Source: a virus. Taken from it: 32,830 nucleotides of DNA. Under the pieces are notes generated by a model, which worked only from the letters and a program-made list of their open reading frames with translations, did no database searches and had not been told where the DNA came from. The stretch lies in IMG/VR virus record IMGVR_UViG_3300030329_003869, positions 1-32,830 of that record; one strand, written 5' to 3'. Positions 16,168 to 21,716 of this stretch are shown here, in pieces; the stretch's first letter is position 1, and the number at the start of each line of letters is the position of its first letter. Position numbers and translations under genes: made by a program.

Positions 16168-16430
16168 GGCATGTACTGGTTTATTGTTGTCTTATTGGTC
16201 TGGCTCTGGGTTGTGGCCCAGACAGAAAAGTGACCACTGATGAAAAAAACGGTCTTCATTTTGTACCATTCGTGTGTGATTATTTTGGACTCGCCATTCC
16301 CGAGTTATCCGAATGCGCGCTTGCTTGTCCTTCGTCTCTTCATGAAGCCCATGACCTTGAAAAATTTACCTCAAGCCTAGAGTGCACGCACCCCCGTTAT
16401 TCACTGCTTCAATGCAGGGCTGACTTATGA
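16164..16430 (+). CDS. Small Cys-rich exported or lipoprotein-like protein
   Basis: An 88-residue protein starting at a GTG that overlaps the upstream stop (GTGA), with GAGGG about eight bases before. A hydrophobic N-terminus (VLVYCCLIGLALGCG) ends in a Cys at position 17, suggesting an exported protein and possibly a lipoprotein, although the residues before the Cys (ALG) are not a standard lipobox. The rest contains six more Cys in spaced pairs (FVCDYFG; ECALACPS; LECTHPR; LQCRADL), which fits a small disulfide-bonded envelope protein. The stop overlaps the next ATG (ATGA), which supports this frame being translated. A second frame is open at the same place (16171-16233). Confidence 0.55.
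   Translation: MRHVLVYCCLIGLALGCGPDRKVTTDEKNGLHFVPFVCDYFGLAIPELSECALACPSSLHEAHDLEKFTSSLECTHPRYSLLQCRADL
16171..16233 (+). CDS. Nested 20-residue hydrophobic micro-ORF
   Basis: A 20-codon frame in the +1 register inside the lipoprotein-like gene. It starts at ATG 16171 with AGGAG at 16160-16164, six bases upstream, a better ribosome site than that of the surrounding gene. The product is nearly all membrane-compatible (YWFIVVLLVWLWVV) with a short polar end (AQTEK). It could be a single-span micropeptide, or the signal may simply reflect the hydrophobic coding of the other frame. No family is recognised. Confidence 0.35.
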   Translation: MYWFIVVLLVWLWVVAQTEK

Positions 16431-16669
16431 TCGTCTCGAAAAATATGCACGATCACATGGCCCTTAGAATCCTCAAAGATTTCACAGGTCAACCGGGGTT
16501 GCAAGACAGGCGGCATTTGTCTCTGGCTGCACTTTCGAAACTTGTAGGGGTACAGCAAATTCTTGACGCCAAAGATCGGCTCGAGGTCTCGCCAACTGTG
16601 CGCGGCGAGTTAGACAGGCTGATGACTGAGATCCTGACTTGTGTCGATATTGTCTTGAGCAACCGCTAA
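16427..16669 (+). CDS. Small helical unknown protein
   Basis: An 80-residue protein not recognised. It overlaps the upstream stop as ATGA, is helical and mixed in charge (MALRILKDFTGQPGLQDRRH; LSLAALSKLVGVQQILDAKD; GELDRLMTEILTCVDIVLSN), and has no membrane segment. Its TAA at 16667-16669 directly abuts the stop codon of the convergent - strand gene with no base between them, so there is no room for a terminator outside the coding sequences. Confidence 0.65.
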   Translation: MIVSKNMHDHMALRILKDFTGQPGLQDRRHLSLAALSKLVGVQQILDAKDRLEVSPTVRGELDRLMTEILTCVDIVLSNR

Positions 16670-16939
16670 TCAGTCACACCTGACATCAAGCTTTGCACAG
16701 ATCCGAGCCATGGAAAGCTGAACTTTGCCCAGGCCATTCCTAAGTTCTTCATTCATCCGTCTAAGCTCCTCATTTGTTTTCTGGGCTCGTAACTCATGCC
16801 GCTGGCTTTTGGCCGTCACATCCCCCTCCAGGCGGCCTAAACGATACCTAGCCTCACCTACCGCAGCAGCACCGCCCACCAGCAGCATAACGAGAGGCCA
16901 ATAGGTAATCAGGGATTTAAGAGGCGAAGGACTTGCCAT
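16670..16939 (-). CDS. Membrane-anchored coiled-coil protein, only - strand gene
   Basis: An 89-residue protein read leftward. An N-terminal membrane segment (LITYWPLVMLLVGGAAAVG, about 9-27) is followed by a charged heptad-like helix (RYRLGRLEGDVTAKSQRHEL; NEELRRMNEELRNGLGKVQL) that should form a coiled coil, and a C-terminal pair of Cys. The layout resembles small phage membrane proteins of the XhlA or spanin kind, but no family is certain. It is the only gene on the - strand. It converges with the late genes to its left and diverges from the early genes across 16940-17091. A weak ribosome site (AGG, eight bases before ATG) is visible. Confidence 0.68.
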   Translation of the reverse strand: MASPSPLKSLITYWPLVMLLVGGAAAVGEARYRLGRLEGDVTAKSQRHELRAQKTNEELRRMNEELRNGLGKVQLSMARICAKLDVRCD

Positions 16940-17091
16940 ACTATAAACCTAAGGCCATTTTGCTGGTTATGGCAACCCTAAGGTGTTTCACTAGGCAGAA
17001 CCCCTAGATAAAATAAAAATCACTTTTTTCGTCTTTTCCGATTTACTCTGCTCCTTACGTGCGTAAGGTATGTGTAGGAGAGGCAAGGACA
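16940..17091. promoter_or_regulatory. Divergent control region with clustered dyad repeats
   Basis: This 152-bp non-coding stretch separates the leftward gene at 16939 from the rightward early genes at 17092. It holds CCTAAGG twice (16948-16954 and 16977-16983), a dyad CTAGG-7-CCTAG (16991-17007), and a near-contiguous dyad CCTTACG-TG-CGTAAGG (17053-17068). An AT-rich TAGATAAAATAAAA stretch at 17005-17018 could hold a -10 element (TAAAAT 17009-17014), but I find no good -35, so the exact promoter is unclear. The arrangement fits operators of the XRE regulator or another repressor. Confidence 0.55.
17053..17068. promoter_or_regulatory. Operator-like 16-bp inverted repeat
   Basis: CCTTACGTGCGTAAGG is a perfect dyad with 7-bp arms around TG. 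It lies 24 bases before the ATG of the first early gene and just upstream of its ribosome site (AGGAGAGG). A repressor bound here, or a small hairpin in the leader, could control the early operon. The protein partner is unknown. Confidence 0.5.
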
Positions 17092-17613
17092 ATGAAGATC
17101 AAACAAGTAAATTCAAAACGAATCGTAGTCACCGAAATTTTCGATGCAAATCAAGACGGTAAAGGCTTCGCTGATAGATACGCATGGAACGCAATTCACG
17201 CACTTTTTGCGGATAACGTTGCGGGGTACGGTATGGTTTCCGGGTATCTTAACGCTTGGTCTGTCGAAGTTTCTGCGTGTAATACGCAGGTCGCCTTTAC
17301 GATGGAAAATTTTGAGCCATCCACTCAGACAGAAATGAAGTTTGCTTTAGACGGTGAATACGACATCAAGGAAACTCACAAGATGTTGGTAAAAAAATAC
17401 CGTGGTGCTGAGTACACGGTATCCGCTCCTTTGAAACGACTTGATAAAGACATCGCACATCTTGATGCGTTAGTCGCACGCGGTATTGATGTCAGCTTCC
17501 TTGAAGATATGAAAACGAACCGCGAGATCGTCACGAATCCAAGTTCTAAATTTGAGCGGTACGACTTTTACAAATTTGATTACGATCTTTCCGTTTGGGA
17601 AGTTGAGATCTAA
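17092..17613 (+). CDS. First early-region protein, unknown
   Basis: A 173-residue protein not recognised. The ATG at 17092 is preferred over an in-frame GTG at 17059, which lies inside the operator-like dyad; AGGAGAGG stands upstream of 17092. The sequence is mixed alpha/beta with Asp, Lys and Tyr (KRIVVTEIFDANQDGKGFAD; EYDIKETHKMLVKKYRGAEY; FERYDFYKFDYDLSVWEVEI), acidic at the end, with no Cys cluster or membrane segment. As the first gene after the control region, it may be an early host-takeover or regulatory protein; this is position-based inference. Confidence 0.7.
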   Translation: MKIKQVNSKRIVVTEIFDANQDGKGFADRYAWNAIHALFADNVAGYGMVSGYLNAWSVEVSACNTQVAFTMENFEPSTQTEMKFALDGEYDIKETHKMLVKKYRGAEYTVSAPLKRLDKDIAHLDALVARGIDVSFLEDMKTNREIVTNPSSKFERYDFYKFDYDLSVWEVEI

Positions 17614-17624
17614 AGGACAGAAAA

Positions 17625-17870
17625 ATGAACACACAAACAAACAACATTGAAACTGGTAAACTAAATAAAAATTGGATTGAGGAGTGTCGGTTGAATGAGG
17701 GACTCGACACAACCCTAGAGGGTTGGATCACGGCCGCGCTGAATGTTGAGTGTGTCGAGATTGACGAGAGCGGTAGTGTCTGGGCTGGCACTATCAATCT
17801 GGTTATGGGCCGATGGCTGACCCAGGCGGAATGTGACGATTTAATGTCACGGATTGACAGAGGAGTTTAA
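17625..17870 (+). CDS. Small acidic early protein, unknown
   Basis: An 81-residue acidic protein not recognised, with a ribosome site (AAAGGA) before ATG 17625. The sequence (NIETGKLNKNWIEECRLNEG; LTQAECDDLMSRIDRGV) shows no motif, signal or membrane segment. It lies between the first early gene and a second unknown acidic gene, with short gaps, so it probably belongs to the same transcript. Confidence 0.68.
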   Translation: MNTQTNNIETGKLNKNWIEECRLNEGLDTTLEGWITAALNVECVEIDESGSVWAGTINLVMGRWLTQAECDDLMSRIDRGV

Positions 17871-17874
17871 AAAA

Positions 17875-18468
17875 ATGGCAAGCACGATGGAAAAAATAGA
17901 GGGCAAATTGCCCACAGCAAAACTGATCGAGCCGCCGACGATCAAGGAGATTTCAGCGGCATTACTGGAGGACATTAAAGCTGTAGATGATGACGATCTG
18001 ATGGACTATACGGCCAACTGTGAAATAGACGGATTTAGATACTCGCTGCCTTGCAGTGACGCTATATGTTGGGACTCATCCCAATCCCATAGGCAGCAGG
18101 TTGAGGATAACCTGAAATTTTTGGTTAGGTCAGACTTGGATGTGGAACACCAGATCTTTTACATCTATGACGGAGCATTACTGAGGGAACAGCTAGAGTA
18201 TTTTTTTGATGATGGCACAGCTGTGCATCAGGATATGGTTGAGGACGCGATGGCAATCCATAGCCTGATTTTTGAGAGGCTGCAATTCTTGGGTGTCAAT
18301 GTTGACCGGGCAACTATCGGGATAGAGGCAAGCCACAGAATCACACTTGATGACGGCTGGATATTTGCCAAGGTTGAGAACCCCTCGGACACAAGTGACG
18401 CCTATTTTCTGGTGCTAGATGCCGTCAGCTTATTCGATAAATTGATTAAGGAGCTTGGAAATGAGTAA
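17875..18468 (+). CDS. Acidic early protein, unknown
   Basis: A 197-residue acidic protein not recognised. ATG 17875 is chosen over the TTG at 17854 because AGGAG at 17861-17865 precedes it and the TTG would overlap the previous gene. Notable stretches are IKEISAALLEDIKAVDDDDL, REQLEYFFDDGTAVHQDMVE and RITLDDGWIFAKVENPSDTS. No metal, nucleotide or DNA-binding motif is evident. The charge could suggest a DNA mimic, but that is speculation. It overlaps the next gene by eight bases. Confidence 0.68.
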   Translation: MASTMEKIEGKLPTAKLIEPPTIKEISAALLEDIKAVDDDDLMDYTANCEIDGFRYSLPCSDAICWDSSQSHRQQVEDNLKFLVRSDLDVEHQIFYIYDGALLREQLEYFFDDGTAVHQDMVEDAMAIHSLIFERLQFLGVNVDRATIGIEASHRITLDDGWIFAKVENPSDTSDAYFLVLDAVSLFDKLIKELGNE

Positions 18469-18847
18469 TCTAAAATGCCCTAAGTGTGGATCACCCGGGC
18501 TGCATCCGTGTCTGAAAATACCAGGCACGAATCAGCCGAGGGTGTTGATTTATCAAAATAAACGACCCGGGAAGCATATGTGCTTAGTTTGCAGCGGCTA
18601 TTATCGGTCGGTGACTTTCGAGTGTACATGGGAGCAGCACGACGAGGAAAAAGGTTGGTTTAATGCAGAAGAGCAAGAAGACGCAAGCGAGGGAATTCTG
18701 ACCGATATGCGGTCATTTATTTTTGAGTGGCTATCTCAATTCATTCCAGCAGAAGATGCTCAGGAGATGGCAACACAGGTGATGTTGCGTCCTAAAATTC
18801 TGAACGCAATGATTGCTTCAATCAGGGAAGAAAATGAAACACATTAG
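18461..18847 (+). CDS. Zinc-ribbon protein of the early region
   Basis: A 128-residue protein with a probable N-terminal zinc ribbon: Cys6/Cys9 (KCPKCGSPG) and Cys41/Cys44 (HMCLVCSGYYRS). The C-terminal half is helical and acidic (EEQEDASEGILTDMRSFIFE; LSQFIPAEDAQEMATQVMLR). ATG 18461 has AAGGAG at 18448-18453, seven bases upstream, and overlaps the previous gene. Zinc ribbons of this shape often bind DNA, RNA or protein; no specific partner is evident. Confidence 0.72.
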   Translation: MSNLKCPKCGSPGLHPCLKIPGTNQPRVLIYQNKRPGKHMCLVCSGYYRSVTFECTWEQHDEEKGWFNAEEQEDASEGILTDMRSFIFEWLSQFIPAEDAQEMATQVMLRPKILNAMIASIREENETH

Positions 18848-19283
18848 GGATACGAGTATCAGAGCATGGTCAAAGACGGCAACAAAAGCTAGCGTCATGA
18901 CGCTAGGTGAGAGGGTCTTCTGCTTGCTCCAAAACCAAGAGGCAACAGGAGCAGAGGTCAACCGGGCACTTGAGAACAATCATGCGCACAAGAGGCTGAG
19001 TGAGCTAAAGCGCGGGGGGTTGATTGAAGAAACCGGCAAGCGTGTTTGCTCTGTCTCAGGTAATGAGTCTTACTCATGGCGAGCAATCCCGGGAAGGATT
19101 TACACAGCAGAAAAAGCCAAACCAGCGGCTTACAAACGTGAAGACTTGGAGGTAGGATTCAGGCAGCTTGTTTACTTAGTGCAAAAAGCACGTCAGGAAA
19201 TGGGATACGAGTTGCCTTATGAGCTAGAGCAACTGGGGAGGATGTTAAGGGAGAAATACGGAAGAGAAAAAAAAGACGCATAA
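18834..19283 (+). CDS. Winged-helix-like protein of the early region
   Basis: A 149-residue basic protein. Residues 25-72 (LGERVFCLLQNQEATGAEVN; RALENNHAHKRLSELKRGGL; IEETGKRVC) read like a winged helix: helix, turn helix, and recognition helix followed by a short wing that carries the Gly/Lys/Arg residues. The rest is helical (YKREDLEVGFRQLVYLVQKA). ATG 18834 is preferred over a TTG at 18813. A DNA-binding role is inferred from the fold. The target is unknown. Confidence 0.62.
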   Translation: MKHIRDTSIRAWSKTATKASVMTLGERVFCLLQNQEATGAEVNRALENNHAHKRLSELKRGGLIEETGKRVCSVSGNESYSWRAIPGRIYTAEKAKPAAYKREDLEVGFRQLVYLVQKARQEMGYELPYELEQLGRMLREKYGREKKDA

Positions 19284-19295
19284 TCAAAAGACTAT

Positions 19296-19374
19296 GCGCC
19301 AGCTATTTGGTGGGCAAGCACCGGAACAGCAAGTTCATTTTGCTGCTATCCGGGGATCGATGTCAAGCTGGCGC
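19296..19374 (+). promoter_or_regulatory. Nested hairpin leader before the Sak4-like gene
   Basis: A perfect 9-bp inverted repeat (GCGCCAGCT at 19296-19304 with AGCTGGCGC at 19366-19374) encloses a second stem, CCGG/CCGG (19321-19324, 19350-19353) and CAGCAA/TTGCTG (19327-19332, 19340-19345) around a 7-base loop. It ends 19 bases before the ATG at 19394 and 7 bases before its AGGAG. In RNA it could fold as one large hairpin in the leader of the recombinase gene. A 27-codon frame (19294-19377) shares the same bases but lacks a ribosome site. Confidence 0.4.
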
Positions 19375-19393
19375 TGATAAAGGAGTAATAGAA

Positions 19394-20548
19394 ATGTCCA
19401 AATGGATAAGCAGCGGCAAGTCAGATTCGTGTGATGGCTTTGACGACTTCACGCCTGAGATGATTCTGGTGGAGGAAGATCTTAACGAACTAGAGGAAGA
19501 GAGAAGCATGAAACAGTACGGCCTAGAGGGCCTTTATGATACTGGGTTCATGTATCAAGACGACACTAAAACAAGGCAAGCACAGGAGAAAAAGAAAATG
19601 CAATTACCAACTAAAAAAACAACAGCAGCAATCGATGTTGCAAAATTACGTGTGACGATGCACGGACCACCGAAAATCGGCAAGACCACAACCCTGAGCA
19701 GGATTGACAACATGCTCATCATAGCAACCGAGGGAGGCCACGACCATATCAGCGGCTACATACAGCCAGTGGACTCATGGACTGGATTTTTAGAGGTTGC
19801 GAAAGCGATAAGTAAGAAGGACCACGACTTTAAGACGATCGCAATCGATACGATTGACAACCTAGTCCAGTTTTGTCGGGAGCATGTTTTAGCTGCGAAT
19901 AAGGCAACACATGAGGCTGACCTTCCATTCGGCAAAGGTTGGTCACTGGTGGACCAGGAATTTACACGGGTGTTTAGAAAATTAACAAACATGGGCTTAG
20001 GTGTTTGGTTTATCAGTCACACGATAGAAAAAGAGGTAGAGAATTATTTAGGTAAAAAGTACACCAAGAAGATTCCGACGCTACCAAACAAGCAACGCAA
20101 TTATATTTTAGGGTTGAGTGATGTGATCCTATTTGCCGACATTGCTCAAAATGATGACGGCAAATATGAGAGAATTCTTAGGTGCCAAAACTCGAACGAC
20201 TTCGAAGCAGGAGACAGAACAGGAAGATTACCTCCAACACTGCCCCTTGATTATGAGGCTTTTGCTGCCTGCTTTGAGACAGCAGAAGAAGGAGGCGGCC
20301 AATCTAGGTTGCAGCAGGCAAGAGGTTTAGTGGGCTCAGATGATATCACCCCAGCAATTGCTTTCGCCCATATTGAAGAGCTGAAACAAGCGGCGCAACA
20401 GATGTTTGATGACGTATCGGTGTATGAGGCCTTTGCTGGGTTTGATACGATTGAAATAAGTACAGATGCAGAAGCGGTTGACGCCTTGCTTCATGCTCAG
20501 GAGTTATTTGATACAATGGAAAAGGGGTTGCAAAATGAAAGAGGTTGA
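19394..20548 (+). CDS. Sak4-like RecA-fold ATPase (recombination)
   Basis: A 384-residue P-loop ATPase. Walker A is GPPKIGKTT (91-99), Walker B the hydrophobic strand FKTIAIDTIDNLVQF (146-160), and a later strand carries VWFISHTIEKE. This fits the phage Sak4/RecA-like family that anneals single strands or assists recombination, and neighbours agree: SSB and a resolvase follow. The ATG at 19394 has AGGAG 8 bases upstream. Residues 1-68 are extra for this family, acidic (FDDFTPEMILVEEDLNELEE), with further in-frame ATGs at 19508 and 19598. The last has AGGAG about 10 bases upstream and would give a usual-length enzyme. The long form is reported, with a short form likely or possible. Confidence 0.75.
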   Translation: MSKWISSGKSDSCDGFDDFTPEMILVEEDLNELEEERSMKQYGLEGLYDTGFMYQDDTKTRQAQEKKKMQLPTKKTTAAIDVAKLRVTMHGPPKIGKTTTLSRIDNMLIIATEGGHDHISGYIQPVDSWTGFLEVAKAISKKDHDFKTIAIDTIDNLVQFCREHVLAANKATHEADLPFGKGWSLVDQEFTRVFRKLTNMGLGVWFISHTIEKEVENYLGKKYTKKIPTLPNKQRNYILGLSDVILFADIAQNDDGKYERILRCQNSNDFEAGDRTGRLPPTLPLDYEAFAACFETAEEGGGQSRLQQARGLVGSDDITPAIAFAHIEELKQAAQQMFDDVSVYEAFAGFDTIEISTDAEAVDALLHAQELFDTMEKGLQNERG

Positions 20549-20639
20549 ACCCGATGAAGGGAGTGACGGGAATGACCTGGACAACATAATGGAAGGCGAA
20601 GAAATGATGCCGATTGAAGACGGTAACAAGGAGGCATGA
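20535..20639 (+). CDS. Acidic 34-residue protein between ATPase and SSB
   Basis: A small frame from ATG 20535 to TGA 20637-20639 that fills the gap between the ATPase gene (14-bp overlap) and ssb (one base apart). AAGGGG stands about seven bases upstream. The product is strongly acidic ([32 protein letters not shown]) and Met-rich. It is not recognised. Acidic peptides of this size can bind SSB-coated or DNA-bound proteins, but this is only a possibility. Confidence 0.5.
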   Translation: MKEVEPDEGSDGNDLDNIMEGEEMMPIEDGNKEA

Positions 20640-20640
20640 A

Positions 20641-21087
20641 ATGGCAAGCATTAACAAAGTATTCCTCATAGGGAATTTGGGTGCAGACCCAGAGCTAAGG
20701 CAAGCGGGCTCTTCTTCGGTTTGTAATTTTCGCATTGCAACCACCGAGGTTTGGAACAGCAAGCAGACAGGCGAGAGGCAAGAAAAAACAGAATGGCACC
20801 GTATTGTAGTTTGGGGCAAGTCAGCCGAGCACTGTGGCGAGTACCTCAAAAAAGGCAGATCTTGTCATGTCGAGGGAAAACTGCAAACACGCGATTGGGA
20901 AGACAAAGACGGCAACAAAAGATACACCACAGAAATCATCGCTGATCGGGTGACCTTCTTGGGTGGCCGGGATGACGTTGATTATCAATCAGCCGTTCAT
21001 GCCGATAAGTACTCAACACCCGGAAGGGCTCCGAGTTTATTTGAGTCAAAAGGTAAGCAACTGGCTGACGATGATATACCATTCTAA
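20641..21087 (+). CDS. ssb: Single-stranded DNA-binding protein
   Basis: A 148-residue protein with the classic SSB OB-fold: [80 protein letters not shown] and [20 protein letters not shown]. The last residues, LADDDIPF, form the acidic tip that docks partner proteins in bacterial SSBs. ATG 20641 has AAGGAGG at 20628-20634, a very strong ribosome site. It coats single-stranded phage DNA during replication and recombination. Its place between the Sak4-like ATPase and the RusA-type resolvase makes a coherent recombination cassette. Confidence 0.93.
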   Translation: MASINKVFLIGNLGADPELRQAGSSSVCNFRIATTEVWNSKQTGERQEKTEWHRIVVWGKSAEHCGEYLKKGRSCHVEGKLQTRDWEDKDGNKRYTTEIIADRVTFLGGRDDVDYQSAVHADKYSTPGRAPSLFESKGKQLADDDIPF

Positions 21088-21089
21088 GC

Positions 21090-21686
21090 ATGGATTATGT
21101 GTTGCACGTCAAAGCTCTGCTTGTGAGCGAGTCCAATAAAAGAGAACATTGGGCCAGCAAGACAAGAAGGAAGAAGACACAAAGGCAGGCAACGCGCAAT
21201 GCGTGGTTGGTTTCAGGTCGGCCGGCAATCACTGGACCTATCAGTCTGAAGCTAACCCGCATTGTTCCTAAAAGGAGACTCATTCGGGACTATGATAATT
21301 TAGTTGGATGTTTCAAGGCGGTCATTGATGAGGTAGCAGATATCTGTGGAGTCAATGACAAGGATATTATTTGGCAGCAAGATTCGTTTTCTCAAGAGGT
21401 GGGCGAGATAGGTTGCAAGGTGGAAATTATGGCAAGAATAGGGCAGGACCTAACGGAGATGCAAAGAGGGTTTTTTAAAACAATGGTCGAGTTATGGGAT
21501 GCGGTTGGCATCCCTCCAACATTGCAAGAGATGAAAGACGCAGAGAATGCAGTGGGCACAAGCCCACAGTGTTTTGTGCAGTATCTGGAGAAAAAAGGGT
21601 ACATAAGAAAAGTCCCGGGTGCATCCCGCGGCATCGTACTAACAAAAAGGGGCCATGCTTTGAAGGGTGTGGTCACTAAAAAATAA
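21090..21686 (+). CDS. RusA-type Holliday junction resolvase fused to LexA-like winged helix
   Basis: A 198-residue protein with two parts. Residues 1-115 match RusA, which cuts four-way junctions: RDYDNLVGCFKAVIDEVADI contains the Asp67/Asp69 and Lys76 pattern, and VNDKDIIW holds a further Asp pair near 90-92. Residues 120-190 read like the LexA DNA-binding domain: QRGFFKTMVELWDAVGIPPT, LQEMKDAENAVGTSPQCFVQ, YLEKKGYIRKVPGASRGIVL. The LexA protease half is absent. RusA alone is about 120 residues, so the second domain is an addition that could tether the nuclease or repress its own operon. The gene lies two bases after ssb. Confidence 0.82.
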   Translation: MDYVLHVKALLVSESNKREHWASKTRRKKTQRQATRNAWLVSGRPAITGPISLKLTRIVPKRRLIRDYDNLVGCFKAVIDEVADICGVNDKDIIWQQDSFSQEVGEIGCKVEIMARIGQDLTEMQRGFFKTMVELWDAVGIPPTLQEMKDAENAVGTSPQCFVQYLEKKGYIRKVPGASRGIVLTKRGHALKGVVTKK

Positions 21687-21716
21687 AACGCTGGGCAAGC
21701 ACACAAGGGGAAGAGA

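Noticed and set aside
17005-17018. AT-rich stretch as a firm sigma70 promoter
   Set aside because: A -10-like TAAAAT is present but the base set 17 bp upstream (TTTCAC) is a poor -35, so only a control region is reported.
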